Assembly: GCA_910585735.1 (NCBI GenBank)
Contig: CAJUEU010000001.1
Span: 1 to 35,634, forward strand
Length of the DNA: 35,634 nucleotides
Direction: 5' to 3'
Source: an uncultured Oscillospiraceae bacterium
Lineage (GTDB): Bacteria > Bacillota > Clostridia > Oscillospirales > Oscillospiraceae
Of the stretch, positions 22,520 to 29,759 are shown one piece after another. The notes below the pieces were generated by a model that did no database searches, had not been told where the DNA came from, and saw only the letters and a list, made by a program, of their open reading frames with translations. The position numbers were made by a program, and so were the translations under genes. The first letter of the stretch is position 1. The number at the start of each line of letters is the position of its first letter.

Positions 22520-23107
22520 TCAGCCGAAGTAACGCTCCAGCAGGCCCTTCAGGGCCTTACCGTGACGGGCCTCGTCCCGGGCCATCTCGTGGACGGTATC
22601 GTGGATGGCGTCCAGGCCGTTCTTCTTGGCGCAGGAGGCCAGGTCAAACTTACCCTGGGTGGCGCCGAACTCGCAGTCCACACGCCAGGCCAGATTCTTC
22701 TTGGTGGAGGCGGTCATGGAGGGCTCCAGGTCGGTGCCCAGCAGCTCGGCGAACTTGGCGGCGTGCTCGGCCTCCTCGTAAGCGGCCTTCTCCCAATACA
22801 GGCCAATCTCGGGATAGCCCTCGCGGTGAGCGATCCGGGCCATGCAGAGGTACATGCCGACCTCGGAGCACTCGCCCTGGAAGTTGGCCATGAGCTGCTC
22901 AAAGATGTACTTCTTGTCCTCAGCGCTGATGTCGGGATTTTCCTTCACGGTCTTGGCATAGATGCCAAACTCGTGCTCGGCGGCCAACTTGGCGTCGCCC
23001 TTCATTTCGTTGAACTTATCAGCGCCAACGCCACAAACCGGGCACTTCTCGGGAGCGGTCTCGCCCTCCCAAACATAGCCGCAAACAGAACAGACCCACT
23101 TTTTCAT
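22520..23107 (-). CDS. Reverse rubrerythrin (N-terminal rubredoxin, C-terminal diiron ferritin-like)
   Basis: This NADH-peroxidase-type protein defends anaerobes against peroxide and oxygen. It has 195 residues. The rubredoxin-like iron site comes first: Cys6-x2-Cys9 (KKWVCSVCGYVWEG) and Cys22-x2-Cys25 (EKCPVCGVGA). A four-helix diiron domain at about 40-190 follows, with ligands in NFQGECSEVGMYL, YEEAEHAAKF and HEMARDEARHGKAL. This order is the reverse of classical rubrerythrin, as described in Clostridium. AGGAGG lies 9-10 nt upstream. A TTGACA promoter and three ATTCCTG half-sites lie in its leader, suggesting repression. Confidence 0.95.
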   Translation of the reverse strand: MKKWVCSVCGYVWEGETAPEKCPVCGVGADKFNEMKGDAKLAAEHEFGIYAKTVKENPDISAEDKKYIFEQLMANFQGECSEVGMYLCMARIAHREGYPEIGLYWEKAAYEEAEHAAKFAELLGTDLEPSMTASTKKNLAWRVDCEFGATQGKFDLASCAKKNGLDAIHDTVHEMARDEARHGKALKGLLERYFG

Positions 23108-23139
23108 TTTGAGTGACCTCCTAAAAAGTTTTGAAATTT

Positions 23140-23166
23140 ATTCCTGATAAACAGGAATGATTCCTG
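23140..23166 (-). promoter_or_regulatory. Triple ATTCCTG half-site array in the rubrerythrin leader (putative operator)
   Basis: ATTCCTG (23140-23146), 5 nt, CAGGAAT (23152-23158), 1 nt, ATTCCTG (23160-23166). It lies just downstream of the -10 (23178-23183), overlapping the expected transcription start, an ideal place for a repressor. It does not match PerR, Fur or Rex consensus sites. The GGAAT half-site resembles Rrf2/CymR-type operators, but that link is speculative. Confidence 0.5.
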
Positions 23167-23177
23167 CTTATGTTCTT

Positions 23178-23206
23178 AAGATACCATGTCCGCACGCAGA
23201 TGTCAA
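23178..23206 (-). promoter_or_regulatory. Promoter of the reverse rubrerythrin gene
   Basis: On the minus strand perfect TTGACA (23206-23201), 17 nt, TATCTT (23183-23178). It overlaps the stop region of the upstream rhomboid-like gene by a few bases of spacing, so rubrerythrin is transcribed alone. Confidence 0.8.
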
Positions 23207-23216
23207 GAGGAATTTT

Positions 23217-24089
23217 TTATTGAATATGCGGATGATTGTTGATATGCTCCTCGCAATAACAGTAATAGCCGTTACACTTGGAGCAGTAGCGAAACTCCAT
23301 GTCGGGATAGTCGGTATCGGTCTTGCCGCAGACAGCGCATTTGTGAATGTAGCCCTTCTCCTGGTAGGCTGATTTGGTGGCCTTTTTGAAGTTTACGGTC
23401 TGTTTGGAATGACGGTGCTGATAGCGCTGCCTCTGGTCGGTAAAGACGTTCGTGAACTCGATCCAGAAAAAGATGAAAAAGTTGAGGATAGCGACCAAAG
23501 GGAGGAGCGCGCCAAAAACATTGCCGCCGATCAGATGCCGGATGATCTGCCAGGCGAAGAAGGCGGCATCGATCCAGGCAAGCCACTTTATCTTCATAGG
23601 CAGAATGAACATAAACAGGACCTGCATATCGGGGAACAGGACAGCGAACGCAAAGAACATGGACAAATTTACATAGTGGATCGAAGAGAAGCCAACAATG
23701 AAGCCGAAAATAATATTGAGGATCACGCCGGAGAAAAAGAAGCAGTTAAACCTGGTGGTGCCCCACTCCCGCTCCAGTGTGCTGCCGATCCAGTAGTAGA
23801 AATAAGCGGAAACGACCGTCATGAAAAAAGAGGTGCCGGGAATATAGAAATTGCCGATGCCAAAGTCTCCTGTTACAGGAACAAAAATAAAGGTGATCAA
23901 TCGCCAAATCTCACCCTGAAAAATGGAAGGCCTGAAAAAGGATAAGGCGTAGGACAGGGAGAAGGAACTGAAATTGTCAATCAATCCAATAGCCACTTGG
24001 CCAATGGCAATGTACATCATCAGGTTTGGTATTCCAAACCGAGGATGCTCAATGCAAAACCGATCGATCTTATTTTCTAACCAGCGCAT
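23217..24089 (-). CDS. Rhomboid-like integral membrane protein with C-terminal Cys/His-rich tail
   Basis: The protein has 290 residues. The N-terminal ~210 contain about six hydrophobic segments in a rhomboid-like order: a cytosolic N-terminus, then ALSFFRPSIFQGEIWRLITF resembling rhomboid L1, and YWIGSTLEREWGTTRFN resembling the W-G-x-x-R-F segment. The usual catalytic G-x-S-G is replaced by VNLSMFFAFAVLFPD, and the C-terminal helix lacks the G-x-x-x-H pattern, so it is probably not a protease. The last ~45 residues hold CAVCGKT, YCSKCNGYYCYCEEHINNH, eight or so potential zinc ligands. The ribosome site AAGGAGG lies 8 nt upstream. It is monocistronic with its own promoter. Confidence 0.75.
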   Translation of the reverse strand: MRWLENKIDRFCIEHPRFGIPNLMMYIAIGQVAIGLIDNFSSFSLSYALSFFRPSIFQGEIWRLITFIFVPVTGDFGIGNFYIPGTSFFMTVVSAYFYYWIGSTLEREWGTTRFNCFFFSGVILNIIFGFIVGFSSIHYVNLSMFFAFAVLFPDMQVLFMFILPMKIKWLAWIDAAFFAWQIIRHLIGGNVFGALLPLVAILNFFIFFWIEFTNVFTDQRQRYQHRHSKQTVNFKKATKSAYQEKGYIHKCAVCGKTDTDYPDMEFRYCSKCNGYYCYCEEHINNHPHIQ

Positions 24090-24123
24090 GACAAAGACCT
24101 CCTTGAAAAAGCTTATTGATTAG

Positions 24124-24152
24124 ATTGTACCCGCTTTTTGGTCAAAAGTAAA
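24124..24152 (-). promoter_or_regulatory. Promoter of the rhomboid-like gene
   Basis: On the minus strand TTTACT (24152-24147), 17 nt, TACAAT (24129-24124), 34 nt before the ATG. Confidence 0.6.
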
Positions 24153-24225
24153 GAAAAGAAACCATGAACATTTTGCGGGATCTGTTTGGCGTTTCAAATA
24201 ATCTGTAAAAAGGGGAGGAAAACAG

Positions 24226-24254
24226 TTGACAAATGGAACAGGGAGGAATATACT
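24226..24254 (+). promoter_or_regulatory. Promoter of metK
   Basis: TTGACA (24226-24231), 17 nt, TATACT (24249-24254), about 20 nt before the SAM-I aptamer. Confidence 0.88.
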
Positions 24255-24274
24255 TTTTTCACAACTCAATAGCG

Positions 24275-24367
24275 CCTTATCAAGAGTGGTGGAGGGAACG
24301 GCCCGATGAAGCCCGGCAACCTGCGGAAGCAAGGTGCCAAATCCGGCGAGATAATCGAAAGATGAGG
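24275..24367 (+). ncRNA. SAM-I (S-box) riboswitch aptamer
   Basis: The conserved core GGAGGGAACGGCCCGATGAA, then CCCGGCAACC and GGTGCCAAATCC, are all present in order. P1 is formed by CCTTATC (24275-24281) and GATGAGG (24361-24367). It binds S-adenosylmethionine and turns off the following transcript when SAM is abundant. That matches the adjacent SAM synthetase gene: product feedback. Confidence 0.97.
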
Positions 24368-24380
24368 ACAGGAGAACCCC

Positions 24381-24416
24381 TGTGCTCTGTCGATTATGAC
24401 AGGGCGCATTTGTTTT
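24381..24416 (+). terminator. SAM-I riboswitch terminator (expression platform)
   Basis: TGTGCTCTGTC (24381-24391) pairs over 11 bp with GACAGGGCGCA (24398-24408), followed by TTTGTTTT. It sits 14 nt after the aptamer P1, the normal layout for transcriptional attenuation. An antiterminator competing with the P1 3' strand is expected but was not mapped in detail. Confidence 0.85.
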
Positions 24417-24445
24417 GAAAACAAAGGAAGGGGAGCAAAAAATTT

Positions 24446-25618
24446 ATGGCACACAGACTTTTTACATCGGAATCGGTGACCGAGGGACATCCTGATAAGA
24501 TCTGCGACCAGATCTCTGATGCGGTGCTGGATGCGATCCTGGCGAAAGACCCCAACGCCCGGGTGGCCTGTGAAACCACCGTGACCACCGGGCTGATCCA
24601 TGTGATGGGGGAGATCACTACCTCCTGTTACGTAGACATTCCAACCATTGCCCGTGGAGTGGTGCGGGATATTGGCTATGACCGGGCCAAGTTTGGCTTT
24701 GACTGCGACACCTGTGCCGTCATTACCTCCATTGACGAGCAGTCCCCCGACATTGCTCTTGGGGTGGATAGATCCTATGAGGCCAAGGAGGGGGGCGAAC
24801 TGGAAAACGGCGCGGGAGACCAGGGCATGATGTTCGGCTACGCCTGTGACGAGACACCTGAGCTTATGCCCCTGGCCCTTGCGCTGTCTCACAAGCTGTG
24901 CCGGCGGCTCACCCAGGTTCGCAAGGAGGGGCTGGTGGACTATCTGCGGCCTGACGGCAAGAGCCAGGTCACGGTGGAGTATGACGAGGCCGGTAAGCCG
25001 GTGCGGGTGGACACGGTGGTCCTCTCCACCCAGCACGGTCCTGATGTGGATTTGGAGCGGATCCGCCGGGACATGGTGGAACTGGTTATCAAGCCCACCA
25101 TTCCAGCAGAGTTGCTGGACGAAAACGTGAAGATCTATGTGAACCCCACCGGCCGGTTTGTGGTAGGCGGCCCTCAAGGGGATTCCGGCCTTACGGGACG
25201 GAAGATCATCGTGGATACATACGGCGGCAGCGCTCCCCATGGCGGCGGCTGTTTCTCGGGAAAAGACCCCACCAAGGTGGACCGCAGCGCGGCTTACATG
25301 GCCCGGTATGTAGCCAAGAATATCGTGGCGGCGGGGCTGGCGAAAAAGTGCCAGATTGAGCTGGCCTACGCCATCGGGGTGGCCCGCCCCGTGAGCGTGC
25401 TCATTGATACCTTCGGAACGGGCACGGCCTCTGACGAGGAGATCTCTGCCGCGGTGGAGAAGGTCTTTGACCTACGGCCCACCGCCATTATCCGAGCGCT
25501 GGATCTCCGCCGCCCCATCTACCGGCAGACAGCGGCCTACGGTCATTTTGGCCGCACAGATGTGGAGCTGCCCTGGGAAAAAATCGACAAGGTAACTGCC
25601 TTGCGGGAGGCTCTGTAA
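24446..25618 (+). CDS. metK: S-adenosylmethionine synthetase
   Basis: The enzyme forms SAM from methionine and ATP, supplying methyl groups. It has 390 residues, the family norm. Motifs are SVTEGHPDKICDQISDAVLD (about 9-28, ATP and metal), the signature GAGDQGMMFGYA (about 117-128) and GGGCFSGKDPTKVDRSAAY (about 267-285). AAGGGGAG precedes ATG by 10 nt. It is monocistronic: SAM-I riboswitch upstream, terminator downstream, convergent with clpC. Confidence 0.98.
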   Translation: MAHRLFTSESVTEGHPDKICDQISDAVLDAILAKDPNARVACETTVTTGLIHVMGEITTSCYVDIPTIARGVVRDIGYDRAKFGFDCDTCAVITSIDEQSPDIALGVDRSYEAKEGGELENGAGDQGMMFGYACDETPELMPLALALSHKLCRRLTQVRKEGLVDYLRPDGKSQVTVEYDEAGKPVRVDTVVLSTQHGPDVDLERIRRDMVELVIKPTIPAELLDENVKIYVNPTGRFVVGGPQGDSGLTGRKIIVDTYGGSAPHGGGCFSGKDPTKVDRSAAYMARYVAKNIVAAGLAKKCQIELAYAIGVARPVSVLIDTFGTGTASDEEISAAVEKVFDLRPTAIIRALDLRRPIYRQTAAYGHFGRTDVELPWEKIDKVTALREAL

Positions 25619-25627
25619 CAAGGAATG

Positions 25628-25661
25628 AAAAATGCCGGCATCCAAGGGATGCCGGCATTTT
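25628..25661. terminator. Bidirectional terminator between metK and clpC
   Basis: A perfect 12-bp stem ATGCCGGCATCC / GGATGCCGGCAT (25632-25643 and 25647-25658) with a 3-nt loop. A-run upstream and T-run downstream are short (about 4 each). The clpC stop is 5 nt from the stem. Confidence 0.8.
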
Positions 25662-25662
25662 A

Positions 25663-27966
25663 TCATGTCAGGGGTACGCTGGCCGCCACAGCGGCGGGGG
25701 AGGGGAGCAGGGCCAGCGAACCCTCCTTCATCTTGAGCTCAAGAACGCTGCCTGGGGGGAGGGCGCCGCCAAGCAGAAGCTCGGCGGTGGGGTCCTCCAC
25801 CTGGGAACGAAGGACACGGCGGAGCGGCCTGGCACCATAATCGGGATCAAAGCCCTTTTGGATCAGATGCTCCAAAACCTTCTGGCTGTACCGCAGCGTT
25901 ACGCCCAGGCTCTCCAAGCGTTGAGAGAGCTGATCCAGCATGGTTTGGGCAATATGCTTCAGCTCTGAGGAGCCGAGCTGGTCAAAAACAACGATCTTGT
26001 CCAAGCGGTTGAGAAATTCCGGCTTAAAGGTTCGTTTGACTTCGTCCATTACAGCGCGCTCCACCTCATCTTGCGGACGAAGGCCGTCAGGGGAATCGGA
26101 AAGAGAAAAGCCCAGGCGGGTTTTTGCGGTGATCTTTCGGGCACCCACGTTGGATGTGAGGATAAGGACGCAGTTGCGGAAATCGGCCCGGCGGCCTTGG
26201 GCGTCGGTGACCTGTCCGTCCTCCAGGGCTTGAAGAAGAATACTCCATACATCCTCGTGCGCCTTTTCAATTTCGTCAAACAGGACCACGGACCAGGGCT
26301 TCCGCCGCACGGCCTCGGTGAGCTGCCCGCCTTCGTCGTGGCCTACGTAGCCGGGCGGGGACCCAAGCAGACGGGAGACCGTGTGCTGTTCCATATATTC
26401 CGACATATCAAAACGGATCAAGGCTTTTTCGGTGCCAAACAGGGCGTGGGCCAGGGCTTTGCACAGCTCGGTCTTTCCCACCCCGGTGGGCCCCAGGAAG
26501 AGGAAAGAGCCCACGGGGCGTCCCGGCTCCTTCAGGCCGGTGCGGCTGCGGCGAATGGCGCGCGCAATGGCTGTTACAGCCTTTTCCTGCCCAGCCACCC
26601 GGCGGTGCAGGGTTTCTTCCAGGTGAAGAAGCTTGTCGCTTTCACTTCGGGTGAGTGCGGTCAGGGGAATGCCTGTCCAGCCTGCGACCACCTGAGCGAT
26701 CTCCTCTTCTGTGACCAGGGGGGAAGGCTTCCCGGACAGACGGGTTCGGCTGGCCGCCTCATCCATCAGGTCCACCGCCTTATCGGGAAGCCACCGATCG
26801 GGGAGATAGCGCTGAGAAAGTGTGACGGCAGCGGTCACGGCGCCGGGGGAGATGGTAAGCCTGTGGTGGTGCTCATATCTGGGAAGAAGGCCTCGAAGGA
26901 TGGCCTCCGCTTCCTGGGTGGAGGGCTCCTCCACGATCACCGGCTGAAAGCGCCGTTCTAAGGCGGCGTCCTTTTCGATATATTTTCGGTATTCTTCTGT
27001 GGTAGTGGCTCCAATGACCTGAAGGTCCCCCCGGCCAAGAGCGGGCTTCAGAATGTTGGCGGCGTCAATGGCTCCTTCGGCGGAACCGGCTCCCACAATG
27101 GTATGAAGCTCGTCCAGAAAAAGGATCACATCCCCGGCCCGGCGGACCTCATTCAGAATATTTTTTACCCGCTCCTCAAATTCGCCCCGGTATTTGGTTC
27201 CGGCGATCATGGAGGAGAGGTCCAGCGCGACCAGACGCTTTCGGGCCAGGTCGTCGGGCACCTTTCCCTGTACGATAGCGATGGCTAAAGCCTCGGCAAC
27301 CGCGGTTTTTCCAACTCCCGGCTCGCCAATAAGGGCCGGGTTGTTTTTTCGGCGGCGGGCCAAAATTTCAATGACACGCTTGACCTCCTTTGCCCGGCCG
27401 ATGACCGGGTCAAGGACCTCGCTGGCGGCCAGGGCGGTCAGGTCCCGGGAAAACTGGTCCAGCAGCCGTGTAGAGCTGGCTGGGTGCTCCTCCCGCTCCG
27501 GCCGGCGGCGGTCAAGGGGGCGGGCATCAGGAAGTCCAAAGGAGGCGGTCACGATCCCCAAAAGCCACCGGGGGTCCTTCCCCGCGGAGGAGATCAGGCT
27601 GCGGGCTGAGCTATCGGTGAGCTGGAGAAGCCCTGAAAGGAGGTGGCCGGTGTGGAGCTTGGAGGATTTGACCCGTTTTGCCTCAGTCATGGCCAGGGCC
27701 AGACATTCTCTGCACCGGGGAGTCAGACCCTGGGTGGGAAGTCCTCCGCCCACCCCCAGGCCGGTAAGGCTTACCAGAGCCTCCCGAAGGACTTCTACAG
27801 TAAGGCCGGCGGAGGTCAGACAACGTGCCCCCGGGCCTCGCCCCTCCCGGGCGATCCCCAGAAGAAGGTGCTCGGTTCCCACATAACTGTGGCCAAGCTG
27901 GTTTGCGCTGTCCTGCGCCAGACGTAAAGCGGTTTCTACCCCGGAAGTAAACTCGATGGCACGCAT
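25663..27966 (-). CDS. clpC: ClpC-type AAA+ unfoldase lacking the middle (M) domain
   Basis: This hexameric ATPase unfolds substrates for ClpP. It has 767 residues, shorter than the ~810 of B. subtilis ClpC. The N-domain (about 1-140) has two Clp-N repeats. D1 has Walker A GEPGVGKT (about 212), Walker B VILFLDELHT and sensor GATTTEEYRKYIE. D2 has GPTGVGKT (about 490), VVLFDEIEKAH and PGYVGHDEGGQL, and a C-terminal D2-small domain. A ClpP-binding LGF tripeptide occurs in TKTRLGFSL. Between D1 and D2 the chain runs directly from ASRTRLSGKPSPL into TEEEIAQVVAGWTGIPL, with no M-domain coiled coil. No mcsA, mcsB or ctsR gene lies beside it and no CtsR box was seen. The ribosome site is AGGGGGA before ATG. 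Confidence 0.93.
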   Translation of the reverse strand: MRAIEFTSGVETALRLAQDSANQLGHSYVGTEHLLLGIAREGRGPGARCLTSAGLTVEVLREALVSLTGLGVGGGLPTQGLTPRCRECLALAMTEAKRVKSSKLHTGHLLSGLLQLTDSSARSLISSAGKDPRWLLGIVTASFGLPDARPLDRRRPEREEHPASSTRLLDQFSRDLTALAASEVLDPVIGRAKEVKRVIEILARRRKNNPALIGEPGVGKTAVAEALAIAIVQGKVPDDLARKRLVALDLSSMIAGTKYRGEFEERVKNILNEVRRAGDVILFLDELHTIVGAGSAEGAIDAANILKPALGRGDLQVIGATTTEEYRKYIEKDAALERRFQPVIVEEPSTQEAEAILRGLLPRYEHHHRLTISPGAVTAAVTLSQRYLPDRWLPDKAVDLMDEAASRTRLSGKPSPLVTEEEIAQVVAGWTGIPLTALTRSESDKLLHLEETLHRRVAGQEKAVTAIARAIRRSRTGLKEPGRPVGSFLFLGPTGVGKTELCKALAHALFGTEKALIRFDMSEYMEQHTVSRLLGSPPGYVGHDEGGQLTEAVRRKPWSVVLFDEIEKAHEDVWSILLQALEDGQVTDAQGRRADFRNCVLILTSNVGARKITAKTRLGFSLSDSPDGLRPQDEVERAVMDEVKRTFKPEFLNRLDKIVVFDQLGSSELKHIAQTMLDQLSQRLESLGVTLRYSQKVLEHLIQKGFDPDYGARPLRRVLRSQVEDPTAELLLGGALPPGSVLELKMKEGSLALLPSPAAVAASVPLT

Positions 27967-28081
27967 AGAAGTCCCCCTGATGATGAAAATGGTTAGCGTA
28001 AGACGACCGGGGGAGAGGCAAAGCTCTTCTCGCCCTGTGGTTTCCGTATAAAAATTATTTCCGATTTTCCGAATTTTAGCA

Positions 28082-28109
28082 TTGTATTTTTAAAATTGTA
28101 TGCTATAAT
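28082..28109 (+). promoter_or_regulatory. Promoter of the ferredoxin gene
   Basis: TTGTAT (28082-28087), 16 nt, TATAAT (28104-28109), 36 nt before the ATG. The region 27967-28081, shared with divergent clpC, holds a GC-rich weak hairpin but no element that I can name. Confidence 0.7.
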
Positions 28110-28145
28110 GAAAATACATCAAAGAAGGAACGGGAGGTGTAACCA

Positions 28146-28316
28146 ATGGCCTATGTGATTAGCGACGCTTGCGTCAGCTGCGGCGCCTGCGCTGCCGCTT
28201 GCCCCGTGTCCGCCATCTCTGAGGGCGACGGCAAGTACGTCATCGATCCCAACGTCTGCATTGACTGCGGGAGCTGCGCCGATACCTGCCCTGTGGGGGC
28301 TCCCGCCCAGGGCTAA
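28146..28316 (+). CDS. 2[4Fe-4S] ferredoxin
   Basis: A clostridial-type electron carrier of 56 residues. Two C-x2-C-x2-C-x3-C-P motifs are present: Cys9/12/15/19 and Cys38/41/44/48, each ending CPV. The two halves are the usual internal repeat. GGGAGG lies 8 nt upstream of ATG. It has its own promoter and terminator, so it is monocistronic. It serves low-potential electron transfer in the cytosol (pyruvate:ferredoxin oxidoreductase, hydrogenase or Rnf partners, none of which is encoded here). Confidence 0.97.
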   Translation: MAYVISDACVSCGACAAACPVSAISEGDGKYVIDPNVCIDCGSCADTCPVGAPAQG

Positions 28317-28329
28317 TGCCTCACAGCAG

Positions 28330-28366
28330 AATAACGCCGCTGTCATTACGACAGCGGCGTTATTTT
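28330..28366. terminator. Terminator after the ferredoxin gene
   Basis: A perfect 15-bp stem AATAACGCCGCTGTC / GACAGCGGCGTTATT (28330-28344 and 28350-28364) with a 5-nt loop, extending into TTTT. It also lies 43 nt past the dinB stop on the other strand. Confidence 0.9.
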
Positions 28367-28408
28367 ATGCTTCGTTTCGGCGGAACAGGACGAGGGTTAT
28401 GGTTGAGA

Positions 28409-29668
28409 TCATGGGAGATCCATCTTTTTTGGTCCTGGAGGAATGGGCTTTTCCCCGGTGAGACGATTTTGGACCCGGGCCGATGCAATGGCGGTCTTTC
28501 CGTACTTATCCCGAATACTGTCCATGGCGCGTTCCAGCTTTTCCACCTTCTGTCGCCGGGGGGAGGCGTCGGGAGAGAAAAGATCCAGCTGTTCTCCCGC
28601 CTGGTCGGCGGGAAGAAGGTTCTGGGCGGTGACGGTCAAAGCACGGACAGGCGCGCCAATGCTCCAGGAGGAGGAAAGAAGCTCCATAGCAGCTTGGCTG
28701 AGTTCCCGGGAGAGGTAGGTGGGGGAGGGAAGCTGTTTTTGCCGGGATATATCCTTAAAGGCTGGGTCACGGATTGTGATATTGACCGTGGAACATTTCA
28801 GCTCCAGATGCCGGAGCCGGGCGGCCACTTCATCGGAGAGCATGGTTACACCGGCTCGAAGCTCCTCCCAGCCCTGCAGGTTGCGGGGAAAGGTAAGGCC
28901 GTTTCCCACGGATTTTGGGCCGGGCATTTGGGAGGAGGGGATCACCGGGGCATGTTCGGCACCGGTGGCGTATTCGTAAAGAATGCTTCCCTGCTTTCCG
29001 AGAAGGGCGGCGATCGCCTTGGGGTCTGAACGGGCCAGGTCCCCGATGGTTTTTACACCAATGTCCCCCAGAGTCTTGGCTGCCGAGCGTCCCACGAAAA
29101 GCAGATCACTGATGGGGAGGGGCCAAAGAAGCTTCTGAAAGTTTTCCCGGGTGATCAGGGTGGTGGCGTCCGGCTTTTTATAGTCGCTGCCCATTTTGGA
29201 AAAGGTTTTGTTGAAGGAGACCCCCACTGAGATGGTGAGGCCCAGTTCCTCCCTGACCCGATGACGGATATGGTCGGCCAACGCTTTTTCGTCTCCGCCG
29301 AATAAATGGAGGGAGCCGGTCATATCCAGCCAGCTCTCATCCACGGAGAAGGGCTCCACCAGGTCGGTATATTGCCCATAGATGGCGTTGACCAGCTTGG
29401 AGTAGTGGTGGTACTTGTCGTGGTGGGCAGGGAGGAGGATGAGCTCGGGGCATTTCTTCCGGGCCTGCCAGACCGTCTCGGCTGTCTGGATCTTATAGCG
29501 CTTTGCAGCCTCGTTTTTGGCCAGAATGATCCCGTGGCGGCTGTTGGGGTCGCCGCAGACGGCCACCGGCCGTTCCCGCAGCGCGGGATATTCAAGAAGC
29601 TCCACCGAGGCGTAAAAGCTGTTCAGGTCGCAATGCAGAATGACCCGGTCGGTTGTAGCTCCTCCCAT
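28409..29668 (-). CDS. dinB: DNA polymerase IV (Y-family translesion polymerase)
   Basis: This error-prone polymerase bypasses damaged template. It has 419 residues from ATG 29668. The catalytic acids are Asp14 in LHCDLNSFYASVE and Asp110-Glu111 in PFSVDESWLDMTG. The helix-hairpin-helix region includes LPISDLLFVGRSAAKTLGDI. The little finger domain runs to about 355. A beta-clamp motif QLDLF is near the C-terminus. AAGGGGGTG precedes the ATG. An in-frame extension to 29725 is rejected, because it runs through the promoter and the neighbouring terminator. A LexA-like sequence sits in the promoter. The gene is monocistronic. Confidence 0.95.
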   Translation of the reverse strand: MGGATTDRVILHCDLNSFYASVELLEYPALRERPVAVCGDPNSRHGIILAKNEAAKRYKIQTAETVWQARKKCPELILLPAHHDKYHHYSKLVNAIYGQYTDLVEPFSVDESWLDMTGSLHLFGGDEKALADHIRHRVREELGLTISVGVSFNKTFSKMGSDYKKPDATTLITRENFQKLLWPLPISDLLFVGRSAAKTLGDIGVKTIGDLARSDPKAIAALLGKQGSILYEYATGAEHAPVIPSSQMPGPKSVGNGLTFPRNLQGWEELRAGVTMLSDEVAARLRHLELKCSTVNITIRDPAFKDISRQKQLPSPTYLSRELSQAAMELLSSSWSIGAPVRALTVTAQNLLPADQAGEQLDLFSPDASPRRQKVEKLERAMDSIRDKYGKTAIASARVQNRLTGEKPIPPGPKKMDLP

Positions 29669-29689
29669 GTCCAACACCCCCTTTGCTCC

Positions 29690-29718
29690 ATAGTAGCACA
29701 TCCGTTCGAAAAAGGCAA
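29690..29718 (-). promoter_or_regulatory. dinB promoter with imperfect LexA-type box
   Basis: On the minus strand TTGCCT (29718-29713), 17 nt, TACTAT (29695-29690). Between them lies CGAACGGATGTGCT (29708-29695), which fits one full half and most of the other of the Firmicute SOS box CGAAC-N4-GTTCG. Damage control of dinB is plausible, but the right half is degenerate. Confidence 0.45.
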
Positions 29719-29743
29719 CCCCCACATTTTACTGTGGGGGTTT
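29710..29743 (-). terminator. Intrinsic terminator after the RibU-like gene
   Basis: A perfect 10-bp stem AACCCCCACA / TGTGGGGGTT (29718-29727 and 29734-29743) with a 6-nt loop. On the minus strand it is followed by GCC then T5. It lies 17 nt past the transporter stop and separates it from dinB. Confidence 0.85.
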
Positions 29744-29759
29744 TGAGATGAGGGTCAAC

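Noticed and set aside
24266..25240. 324-codon minus-strand ORF across the SAM-I riboswitch and metK
   Set aside because: Antisense to the riboswitch and metK; no homology and no ribosome site.
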